Assembly: GCA_001600495.1 (NCBI GenBank) | Contig: BCKE01000113.1 | Span: forward strand, 1 to 36,633 | Source: Pilasporangium apinafurcum | Lineage: Eukaryota > Oomycota > Peronosporomycetes > Pythiales > Pythiaceae | Length of the DNA stretch: 36,633 nt | Direction: 5' to 3' | Part shown: positions 1 through 10,700 of the stretch, piece after piece | Layout: every line of letters begins with the position of its first letter | Numbering within the stretch: the first letter of the stretch is position 1 | The notes under the pieces: model-generated | Databases searched by the model: none | What the model saw: only the letters and a program-made list of their open reading frames with translations | Told to the model about the DNA's origin: nothing | Translations under genes and position numbers: made by a program

Positions 1-1257
1 GCATAACAGTGTAAGCCAGTAAAAGGGTTACCCTTTTACAGGAGTCCTGTTTTTTATTTATTGTTGGAGTGTCCTATTTTTTATAATTCTTTCTACTGAT
101 CACCAGCATTTACCCAAAAAATTTCAAAAAAAATATTTTTATTTTTTGTGATCTATAATTAACTGAGGTTGATCCAAGCATGTGAATTTGCAAACAGTGA
201 TTCTCTTATTGTTATTTTGTTCTACTTTGGTATCTAAGCGCAACATTGAGTCTAGAGTATTGCATTGCATATTATACCCATATACATCCCTTATATGAAT
301 CTGTAGCTGCTCTGCTTCTTGGAGTAAAAAGGAAAGTGTTTTATTGATGTGTAGCTATGGCCTAGTCAGGTTAACTTACTATTCTGCACACTCTGATCTA
401 ATGTCCTCAGCGACGTTCTATGTATCTTATCCAATATGGATCTGATATATATGTTCTGATCTGCTCATGCATCCTGATCACTCTGGCGGCCACAGAATGG
501 AAATGAAGATAATAGTCAACAAAATTACAAAAAAATAAAATTACAGCATATAGAAATCTTATATTTCTTAAATGGCAAACTCGTTAGCAGTCAACAGAGA
601 ACTATTAGTGCGATTTTGAAAAAAAACGAAGCCTGGTTCGCGAATTTTCAATTTTGGATTTCGTTGTTAGCGAATTTTTCCGAACAAGTCTATTTTTTTT
701 CGAAATGGAGGGCTGATCTTGTTTCGCCAGGGCTGTTCTCAATACCGGTTTCCGCAGCTCGATACTGAGAAGCTTGTGGTGCAGCAATATTCTTCTAATC
801 CAATTGTTTCAAGCATAGGCATCTTCGGTGTTACAGTAAAGCGCCGTCGCTTTGTTCAGTGGCATTATACATCCCGGGAGGACGACGAGAGATTAGTTTA
901 GTTGTGAATTTAACAGCAGGATTGAAATGGTTGTCCTGGTTTCATCTATAGTACACCTCTGATGGTACCACAGTTCTGGATCTTTTTGTTCATCGCTTGC
1001 TGGTCGTCGTTGTAAGCAATCGTGCTGTTGTGGGGAGTGCGTTGGATACGCGCGTGGGGGCGGACTGACGTTTGAAGATACGGCGTTTAAAACCCAAATA
1101 TTCAGCGCACGTATCCACCAATGAGCGCACCGAACACATAAAACCCATCCGTCGTCCAAAAAGATCTTTCCTGCAGCAGTGGTGCATACTACCGCCAGTG
1201 TATTTCCCAATCGCCTCGCTCACGCAGACACAACGCAACGCACATAGACGCGTGACC
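1..1257. other. AT-rich flank without a confident gene
   Basis: No gene is supported here. The first 600 bases are AT-rich with stops in all frames. Between 719 and 901 the plus strand has a 60-codon open stretch without an ATG start (it contains FGVTVKRRRFVQWHY) that could be a remnant exon, but no splice partner or family was recognised. The last 350 bases presumably hold the promoter and 5' leader of the FYVE gene. Confidence 0.5.
19..39. repeat. Short perfect inverted repeat
   Basis: GTAAAAGGG and CCCTTTTAC form a perfect 9-bp inverted repeat around a 3-base centre. It could be the tip of a mobile element lying mostly outside the window, or chance. No gene end is visible next to it. Confidence 0.4.
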
Positions 1258-3147
1258 ATGGCGACGTCGCTGCCGCTCCCGCGCGGCTTCTTCGATGCGA
1301 ACGTGCGGCTCTCGGAGGAACAGCGACGACAATACATTGAGTATGCCGAGTCGTCCATCCGCAAGATCTTCGCGCTCAGCGACTCACATAAAAACAGCTG
1401 GATCCCATCGCGCGAGAAGAAAGGTATCGCTGTCTTTCGGAACTTTGGTCAGCTGCGCGGCGCCACGGCTTACAAATCCAACATTGCCGAAGTGGCATGC
1501 AAGAGCGAACTGCGCGCGTCGCTGGAGCAGATCGGCCGCGCGTACGCTGCACATGACGACGCGCTCTTCCGTCGCCTGATGAAGAAGCTGAATCCAAACG
1601 TGATGGATGCCGCTGTGATCTTGACGATCGTACCGCGCACGCCACGCACACCCTTTCGATACATTGGGATCAAATGGTACGCAGTGAAAACCCCTACACC
1701 GCTGGTCTCACATCGCGACTACTGCTGTCTCGAAGTGCAGGACAAGATCGTGGATGCGTATGGAAACGAAATGTTTATCCGCATTCTGAATTCTATTGAT
1801 GTGAACGAATGTCCATCGCTGGAGAACTCACATGGGCTCGTACGCGCGAAGATCCTCGCCGGATTCATCTATCGCACAGACCGGTCGGAACCGAATCTCA
1901 TCCGTGTGCATCATTTAGCGCGGTTGGACCCATCAGGATATTTTCCGTCACAATGGGCGTTCAAAACGGCCGAAGCGCAACTCGTAAGTAGTGTCGTTCA
2001 GACGCGACGTATCGTTGAGAAGCAGCAGATGAACGCCTGTACATTTGTCGACAAGAAGCAATGGGTGCCGAATCATGAGCGTCAGCATTGCGCGGTGTGC
2101 AGTCGCGCCTTTGGAACTTTTCGTCCACGTCATCATTGCCGCTGCTGCGGAGAAGTGATCTGTGGTAAATGTAGCGTCATCAAGTCTGTTCACGTCCCCG
2201 GCACATCCCTGAAGAGTGTACGCATATGTTCCATTTGTAACATGGGCGTCCAACGAGCCGCCACGACAACGAACAACAATGAAGGCGAGATCGAGAACGA
2301 CGTGGACGACGATAGCATGTCGGACATTTCGTCGTCATCGATTACGTCCAGCAGTACCGTTGGACAGAATGAGATGAACATGATGGATCTCTACATGAGC
2401 GCCAACAACCCAGGCACGCCATCTGCTTATTCGAGCGCCTCTACACAGTCGAATTTGTCTATTCGTTCCACGGCGTCATCTCGATCGGTGTATGACGCAC
2501 GCAGTCGAGGTCAAAGCGGACTTTTTCGGGGCCATTACGGCTCCAGTCGCACACCGCGATCTCACTATAATGACGGCAACACCCCCCGATCGTATATCGC
2601 CAACAATCTTACATCTAGCCATGGTGCTGTCGGTTTTGGTGGCAATGTCACACCCAGATCTGAAGACACTAGCGGTGCTGATACACCATCGTCATCCGCA
2701 GCATCACAGAGAATGTCAGCTTTCAAGCATAATCCGCTCGATCTGGGCTACTTAGGCAATTCAATCAATGGATCCCACGACCGGACTGAATCAGCTGCGT
2801 CATTGTTGCCTCCTACCGATACGCAGCAGGTGGACACTGCTGATGCATTGGAGACAGAAAATACAACAGAAGCAGAAACGGAGCCTGTGGAGACAGTAAT
2901 ACAACAGAATGACAGAAAAATACTCTCTTCACCTGATACAGAGGAAAAGGAAAATGATCAGGACTACGCACAGCCGCAGCAAACAGCTCCGCGTGCCTCG
3001 GAGAGTCCACGATCGAGTCGGTCGTCCACTATTCGACCGTCATTGAAAGATGAGATAAGTAGTGGCAAGAAGTCGTTCCTTGGTAGCCTTTTTTCACGTG
3101 GACGGGGACTGTCCGTTGGAAACCTCAGTGCACGAGCAGCATCATAG
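1258..3147 (+). CDS. START/FYVE-finger protein
   Basis: Single-exon gene for about 629 residues. The open frame extends upstream to 1072 but has no ATG before 1258, where GACCATGG gives a good start context. A FYVE zinc finger lies at about residues 268-325 with a WVPNHERQHC lead and the basic RPRHHCRCC core followed by further CxxC pairs, the signature that binds phosphatidylinositol 3-phosphate on endosomes. The segment before it (about residues 20-260) has the size and position of the START-like lipid-binding domain that oomycetes often pair with FYVE; this was not verified by fold. The C-terminal 300 residues are Ser/Thr/Pro-rich, acidic in places and probably disordered. The expected role is endosomal membrane recruitment and lipid binding. 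It ends 89 bp from the convergent coiled-coil gene. Confidence 0.88.
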   Translation: MATSLPLPRGFFDANVRLSEEQRRQYIEYAESSIRKIFALSDSHKNSWIPSREKKGIAVFRNFGQLRGATAYKSNIAEVACKSELRASLEQIGRAYAAHDDALFRRLMKKLNPNVMDAAVILTIVPRTPRTPFRYIGIKWYAVKTPTPLVSHRDYCCLEVQDKIVDAYGNEMFIRILNSIDVNECPSLENSHGLVRAKILAGFIYRTDRSEPNLIRVHHLARLDPSGYFPSQWAFKTAEAQLVSSVVQTRRIVEKQQMNACTFVDKKQWVPNHERQHCAVCSRAFGTFRPRHHCRCCGEVICGKCSVIKSVHVPGTSLKSVRICSICNMGVQRAATTTNNNEGEIENDVDDDSMSDISSSSITSSSTVGQNEMNMMDLYMSANNPGTPSAYSSASTQSNLSIRSTASSRSVYDARSRGQSGLFRGHYGSSRTPRSHYNDGNTPRSYIANNLTSSHGAVGFGGNVTPRSEDTSGADTPSSSAASQRMSAFKHNPLDLGYLGNSINGSHDRTESAASLLPPTDTQQVDTADALETENTTEAETEPVETVIQQNDRKILSSPDTEEKENDQDYAQPQQTAPRASESPRSSRSSTIRPSLKDEISSGKKSFLGSLFSRGRGLSVGNLSARAAS

Positions 3148-3236
3148 AATTCCCTCTAGATTTGTATCAGTACGTAGAAGGGAAAAAATAAATAAGTAGA
3201 TTTCAGCAAAAAATCCGCAATAATATCCTCAAACAG

Positions 3237-5386
3237 CTATTTTTTCTCCAGCGCTTGCTGTTTTTGTAGCATTGACTCCAGTTTTCTTGCTCCGTCCAGG
3301 AAATACCTGGATTGGATGCGTTGCTTCGCCACCAGCAGCCGCTCGTGCTGCAATTGGAGTGCTGTTTTTTCTAAACTCTCTTTCTCTAATTGCATCTCAC
3401 GGGTATGTTTCTCCGAGCTCTCGAATTTCAGTTTGAGATCCTCCATTGCCTTCTTCACAGACACCAGCTCTGCTTTTAGTTCTTGATAATCGGCCATCTT
3501 TTGCGTTAAGAGATGTGTTTTCTCAAGGGTCTCACGTCCTAATTTCGTCAATTCGCTCTTCCGTACTTCTAATGTATTCTCCTCCTCCATCAGGCGTGTA
3601 CATCGTTCCTCCAGATATATTGACTTGGTTTCCAGCTCTGTACGTTCCTCCATAAGCTTCATCTGCCGAACTTCAAGCTGCGCGCGTATTGCGTCCAGTT
3701 TTCCGCGTTCCTCGTCAAAGCGAGCGTTGGTGCGAGTGACAGATACTAGCAGCTCACGTCGCTGGTCGTCGACGGCTTCTCGTTCACGTGTAATCTACGA
3801 TAAAGACGGCATTAAAATGATAAACATTAGCATAAAAACTTCCGCATAATGACTTGGCAACGCATAGCCTCTTACCTTGCTTAGTTCCTCTTGAACTCGC
3901 TTCTCAGCCCTCTCCTCCGATTGCTTTTTCAGTTCCCAGACCTTCGTCAACTCACTTTCTTGCTTAGCCGTTTCTCGAGCCAAATGAACTTCCATCTCTC
4001 GCACCTGCTTTAACAGTGTAGCCTCCAGTTTTTCATATCGCTCCTTCTCTGCATCCAGAATCATGCGGTAGTTCGTTGGTAGCGTCAGGCGTTCCTCCGC
4101 CCGACTCTCTCGCTCCATTTCCAGCGTTTTCTACGTGGTAATATTGGTAAATGTGTCTAGGAATGCAAATTTAAGGTTTACAATAAACACTCAGATACCT
4201 GAATGGCCTCAATCTCCACGCGACATTTATGCTCCAATATCTCCATCTCTACGCGGTGAGCACCCACCACCTCCTCCATTCGTTTCTCAACTTCTAGTTT
4301 ACTATTCACTGCTTCTTCGAACTTAAGACTTAGCTCATGGAAGCAGCTCAAAGTGGCCTGCAGTTTGTCTGCGAGTGCGAAATTTCGCTCTTCCACTGCT
4401 CGCTTCTCGGTTTGTAGCGTGAGAAGACTCGCCGTGAGTTGGTCATGATCATGTATGGAGTTTTGGTGACGTTGGTTCATTTCTACCATTTTGTTGGTCA
4501 TTTCCACTAGTTCCATCTTGAGTCTGTCAACCATTCGTTCATGTTCGCGCCGTCGATCGTTCGCACGTTTCTTTTTCTTTTCCAGCCGCGATTTGCGCAT
4601 CTTCAATTCATCGCGATGCATTCGCAATTCTGATTTCAATTCACGTTCTTTCCAGGTCAGCAGAGTGTTTTTCTCACGTAGCTCCTCAATCTCATCTTCG
4701 AATTTGCTTTCAACTTTTCTCAACAGTAATGTAAACTTTTTTTCTTCTTTCTCCGGAATTACAAACATAGGGGCAGGGGCTGTCACTGTTGGATCTGGCA
4801 ATGTTGTTGTCGGTGACAGAATGGCCATTGGTTTGGTGGGGATTGTAGGGTTCATTGTGAGCGAATTGATGTTTTGCTGCAAAACAGCAGACTTGTACAA
4901 AGCAGTGGAGCTATCATTTCCATTGCTGACAGTCTCCAACTGGAAAGTGGGAGAGCTTTTTGACACTGGGACAGAGAGATTCACGATATGATGTTTGGTT
5001 TGACTGGCGCTCTGCGATCGTCGGCTCTCCTCTTCGAATGACGCCTCACCGTACTCCACGTCTTCTTCTATGATAAAGGGCTTGGCTGCAGATACTGGTT
5101 TCTTCAAAGGGCTCGGCACCTTAGTGCTATTCTGTTTAGTGATCTCTTCTTCTGCTTCAAAGTCTACACTGTACCCCTCGTCGTCCTCCTCATAGTCGTC
5201 GTCGTCATACGCATCCGACGCCACCGAAGGGGTTTTCACAGCAGAGGTTGTTGCTGACACAGGAGGTTTTGATAGGCGACCCTCATCAGTGCTTTCTTCG
5301 ACTTCACTGGCAATTGCACTATCCTCTTCGTATGCGTCTTCCGCTTCTGATGCAATCTCTGACGCACCCGAGTCGTCGCTATACAT
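3237..5386 (-). CDS. Long coiled-coil protein, three exons
   Basis: Exons 5386-4199, 4130-3876 and 3794-3237 are joined by GT..AG introns of 68 bp (4131-4198) and 81 bp (3795-3875), both in phase 0, giving about 666 residues. The open frame reaches 5407, but that codon is GTG and the first ATG is at 5386. The first 170 residues are acidic and Ser-rich (repeated E/D/S runs such as YDDDDYEEDDEG). From about residue 220 to the end the protein is almost wholly charged heptad-like coiled coil (Glu/Lys/Arg/Leu-rich). No catalytic motif is visible. The layout resembles cytoskeletal, centrosomal or ciliary transition-fibre proteins such as FBF1, and oomycetes make flagellated zoospores, but that link is a guess. 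The family is not identified with confidence. Confidence 0.8.
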
Positions 5387-5723
5387 TCCGACGTGAATGG
5401 CGAACACGTTTGGTGTTTATCAGTGTCAAAGAAACCGCCAGATTAGTACTAAACGTCTCTTCAGTCACCTGTAACAACACAATCATTGCTTGTGCATCGC
5501 ACTACCATCATCATCAAGTGGTAGGAGTCAACACTAAGACACATGGAGAAAAAAACCAGCGCATCAGCGGAGCTATGGATTAACATAAGTTGATTTTGGA
5601 ATATGCTACCGCCAGAGTTTAGAAACACGACGACGACCACTAGAGAGATGTTGTGTCTCCTGCCTCTACGACCATTAAGCCACCGGTTTCACGCGAAAGA
5701 GAAAGCGCAGGGGATCCATCCGC
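5387..5723. other. Spacer between two minus-strand genes
   Basis: This 337-bp gap lies between the start of the coiled-coil gene and the stop of the ubiquitin-eS30 gene, both on the minus strand. It must contain the 3' end of the ubiquitin-eS30 transcript and the coiled-coil promoter. No RNA gene or repeat was recognised. Confidence 0.5.
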
Positions 5724-6320
<597 letters not shown>

Positions 6321-6588
6321 CCTTCTGCGTTAGTGTTTCTTTCCTTCGCAAATTCCAATTACTCGGCTTTAAAAGCAAAACGCCACAGAGCTGCCGCCAC
6401 TCAGTCGCCACCACCATCCAATTCCACTCGTCTACCCTAAACACAGCTTTTTTACTTTTTTACAATACGTAATTACTGTTTTCTTGAATGACCATCATTT
6501 TCAGAACCAGGACCGGTTTACGAACCGAACCGTCACATCCACCACAGTCATAAAGACGAAGAGGAGGATCAGGCAGTTGAACAGCAAA
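6321..6588. promoter_or_regulatory. Shared divergent promoter region
   Basis: The 268 bp between the start codons of ubiquitin-eS30 (minus) and the lipoyl-like mitochondrial protein (plus) must hold both promoters and leaders. It contains an AT-rich run near 6440-6480. No specific element can be named with confidence. Confidence 0.5.
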
Positions 6589-7667
6589 ATGCGCGGATTA
6601 TTGTTGCAGAAGTTCGCACGTGGCGTGCGTCCACCGCTGCGTGCACTCTGTGGACCGGCACTACAGAATGTCTTAAGAGTACAACGCTCGCTCTCTTCCA
6701 CTTCAGACGCGAGTGTACTGCCAGCGCATATCAAGTTCCGCATGCCCGATCTCGACTTTGAGGTGCGTTGTCTATTTATTGTTCTCATAGTTGAAACAGC
6801 AGCTCCTTCTCTAAATCGAAGATGAATGGATGTGTCCGTAGGTGATTTCATCTAGTGGTAGCGGAGGAGTGACGTTATCCAAATGGCACATTCAAGAGGG
6901 TGACGAAGTGAAGGACGGGGCGCAAATGTGCGAGGTCAAGTCAATGACATTAATACATGGTGCTGTTGGTGGTGGATTTAAAGGAAAAACAACCAAACTG
7001 ATTCATAGGGCTCTCTACATGCATAACAGATTGATACTCCTGATCTCTGCTTTGTGTTGGAAGCTGGTGACGAAGGGTTCATCGCCAAGATACGTACGTT
7101 GGATTCAGTATGTTAGTATCATCAGCGTAACGAGTACTAAAATCTCTGCATTGGTGACTCAGTGGTAAAAGAAGGCGCAGAAAACGTTACACCAGGCCAA
7201 CCGCTAGCAATCATTGTCCCCACAGAGTCTGCCATCCAAGTGTTTTGTAATGCACTGAAGGCGAACCCTACAGCAATTGAAGGTATGATTTTGACGATAG
7301 TATCGAAAACAGCTTATCATAATTGATGTTCTGTGAAATAATGATAGGATATGTGGATTCTACATCGAAATCTAAATCGAATTCGTCGTCAGCAGAATCC
7401 AGTACACCTTCCATTGACACGGCAGAAGGAAGCGATGTGCTGAAAGTATTGTATAAATTGCAGAAAGATGGACGACTGAACGACGAAAAACTGTTGAAAG
7501 TGTTGAAATCACTTGCGCGAAAAAACGATCCACAATTAATCATGACTTATAAAGGCAGTTTTGATGGGGAAGAAATGGACGACGCAGCGTTCAACACAGA
7601 TTTTTTTGTTGAAAACGCATTGGAGCTAGCAGAAGAGGCTCTGGCAGAGGACACCCAAGGCAATTAG
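6589..7667 (+). CDS. Mitochondrial lipoyl/biotinyl-domain-like protein lacking the attachment lysine
   Basis: Five exons, 6589-6762, 6842-6934, 7030-7093, 7163-7282 and 7348-7667, give 256 residues with every junction in frame. The N-terminus (MRGLLLQKFARGVRPPLRA) is Arg-rich and Asp/Glu-free, like a mitochondrial targeting peptide. Residues about 48-130 match a lipoyl domain: FRMPDLDFEV, then SGGVTLSKWHIQEGDEVKDG, then CEIDTPDLCFVLEAGDEGF, IAKILVKEGAENVTPGQPLA. This is the fold of the swinging-arm domain of 2-oxoacid dehydrogenase E2 subunits. The usual ETDKA hairpin reads DTPDL, so the lysine that carries lipoate is absent. No acyltransferase catalytic domain follows; the C-terminal 100 residues are Ser-rich, then acidic and helical. 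A structural or E3-binding-like role is possible; catalysis is unlikely. Confidence 0.85.
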
Positions 7668-7744
7668 ACGAAATTGGACTTTATGCTATCTCATTGCTGT
7701 TATCGTTTTAGTTGTGTTCTTTTTTCTATTCATCCACCAAGCCC

Positions 7745-10700
7745 TTATGAACCAGTAGCATATATGGAAATGATTGCCGATGCCATTGCTACTCTCGGCC
7801 CTCCGGACCCGGTGAAGCCGTTGTCGTCCACGTAAATTGTAAGATAGTCCTGCGTGCTGTCTTGGCATTCGTCTTGAACAAAGCAACCATACTCAAATAT
7901 GCTGAAGATCTGAGACGACGACGCAATGGAAGACGCAAATTCGAGCGTATTTGAGTCCCCATCATTCGCATTCAGATTGCTGACGTCTTTGGTATCGGCA
8001 CGCAGTTTACCGCTGGCAACGGTGATTTTGAAATAAAGAAGACCGTTGCCCGCGTCTGGATCCGAGATCATAATTCCTTTCAGCGCAACCCATGCATTCT
8101 GAGGTGCGTGGTACTGAGACGGCAGATGAACCACAGGAGGGTCGTTAATTGCGATTATTTCTATAGGAATCCTTTTCGTGACTGCATATCCACGACCATC
8201 ATCTGTGTCGTCCATTGGCCGATCATCCTCAAGCATAACGAAAATATTGTCCCATCCAGTTTCTTGTGGGTTCGAATGGTAGTTCACCTGCTCAACGGCG
8301 CAATTCAACGCATCAACATGACCTGACACTTTTATCACGTGATCACAAGTCAAGTTACCCTTAATGATGGAAATGCCGTCACAATGGCGACCCAGGCTTA
8401 GCCATCCCTTTGAGCAGTTTAGAGATAGCGTGAAAGGGAAGTTTGCGTCAGAGGAGTCGAGGGCCTCAACTGTTATCGAACGCAAGTAACTTTGAGCATC
8501 TGCTGAATTTGTCTGCTCATGAAAAGCGTGACTGTTGCTAAGACCCACACCGAAATAGAAAAATGATGGCGACCCGATGTTTACCAGCTGCGGCATCGCC
8601 ATTTGATCCATCGCAAGTGTGTTGATATGACCAATCTCTCGTGATCCTGGAAAAAGCTTGACCGTCCCAGCTACAGTTCCATCTGTCTCCCAAAACTCCG
8701 TTTGCTGATCTCGTTCCGCCTGCGCACTAAAGACTATTCGATCCAATGGTCCAAAAGGCAGCACCGTAAGATAACGAGGTCGAGATCCTGACACCCCTGG
8801 TGAGAGATCGACGAGCATAAATGTTCCAGCCTGGGTTCCATCTGTTACCCACAACTCGGGCCCATAGCGCCCGTCATCTGCTTGAAAGAACACGCGATTC
8901 GAAAATGCTGTCAAGTACGATGGCGACGAGCCAGCCGCTTCGGCATTGATATCGACCAAAAGAAGAGTTCCTGCAGCAGTTCCATCGGTTGCCCAGAGTT
9001 CGGGTCCATGGATGCAGTCGTCTGCTTGGAACAATAGGAGTGAGCCATCATTCATAGCTGTAAAGGACCTTGGATTGGAGGAACCAACACCTGGACAGAT
9101 ATCCAAGAGAAGACCAGTGCCGACGTGTGAATGATCAAGCGCAAAGTTGTTCCGTGGTTGCCCATCTGAAAACCATAGTTCTCGTCCAAAGGCTTGAGTC
9201 TGCGCTGAAAAGAACAACCGATCGCTGAGTACTGTCAGATCGCGGGGCTCGGAACCGCGCTCTCCGAACTCAATATCAGCGACAAAGAACGTTCCAGCTT
9301 TGGTGCCATCCGTTGCCCAGAGTTCTGCGCCATATGCTGGTGATGTAGCTTGAAAATAGAGGAGGTTGTTGAACTCGGTCAGAAATGCGGGATCGGAACC
9401 TTGAGGGTGTGAACTAATGCGAACTACTCGGTGTGTGCCTTCTGAAGTACCGTCTGTCGCCCATAATTCTCTCCCCCACCCGAAATTGGCGGTGTCTTTA
9501 TCTTGGATACAAACAATTCCTGCAAACGCCTCTGTTTGGAAGCCTGTGTCCACGCGATACGAGTCACGATAGCCGGCGTGCTTAAAAGCGCCGCTCGCCT
9601 ATTCATAAGCAATAAACAAATATTAGGCCACCCACTCAACGTTTGGCACTGACAAAAATGGCACCTTGGAGTCTGCAAAACGGAAATACTTTCTCTCGAC
9701 TCCACCCCACACATATCCATTCCAGCCGCATTGATCATAGTATGCAAGCGGCTCCTGGCCATGGCCGTCTAGTGGATTGGATCCAAGGAAAACAGAATTT
9801 GCTTCGGCTGTGGACATCCAGCGGAATCCGACTGGGCAATTATACGCCTATTTGTGGAACATAGATAGAGTTACATTACAATACACGCTATTGAGTATCG
9901 AGGAATAGTTACTACCTCGTCCACATCCCACATGTTGTTTTCTGCCACTGCAAAATAGACATTTGGAACAAAGGAGCTCTGTCGGAAACTCTGACAGTCA
10001 TCCACATAATCGCTTCGGATTTGCCATGAAAGGTGTGGACCCTCTGCGGAGAAATAAACACGGTTATCGACTGAAAATGGAGTCAAATATGCTGGTTTTG
10101 AGCCACGAATGCCTGGATAAATATCTTTCAATAGACTTGTTCCAGCCTCCGATCCATCACTATGCCACAGTTCTGCTCCAAATCTATTATCATTCCCACT
10201 AAACAGCAACCTTCCATTATGTGCCAATAGATACGATGTCGTTGAAAAGTCTGGTCCAAAAAAGTTGTGCAAGTTGTAGAGCCGAATCGATGATTCAGTG
10301 GCGTATGGGTTGGCTGCCATTAATGTCCAACGCGGTAACTTTGTCTGCGAGCATTGGTTCATCTGCTTTTCCGAAAGAACCTGCAACGGTGGAGCTCCTT
10401 GGAGTAAAACGGACGAGTTCTCTGCAATTCGAAGGAGAGGCTGACGGGAGCCATAGGGTGGGAGATGAATGTCCGGTCTATAATTGACGCCGCGAACATG
10501 GACACCGAGAGCATATGTCGTAGTCTGAGGACCTCCTTTCCCGTAGTTCCCCAAATCGGAAAGCATGATGACAACAAACGCTACGCCATGGAAATCTTTT
10601 CGTGTGCGAAAGATGAGGTTGCTCAGGAATCCGTCATTCACTGCTGCGGGACTCCCGTGGACAATGCATTGCCTGTCGAGTGGGTGATTATGAGAATCAG

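Noticed and set aside
1072-1257. Upstream in-frame extension of the FYVE gene
   Set aside because: It begins with TTG and has no ATG until 1258, where the start context is good.
4491-4991. 166-codon plus-strand frame
   Set aside because: It is antisense to the coiled-coil gene, whose biased Glu/Lys codons create Ser/Phe/Leu-rich shadows.
6935-7029. Coding continuation after CEV in the lipoyl-like gene
   Set aside because: Reading through adds residues that break the lipoyl alignment; a donor after 6934 gives an ungapped match to the family.
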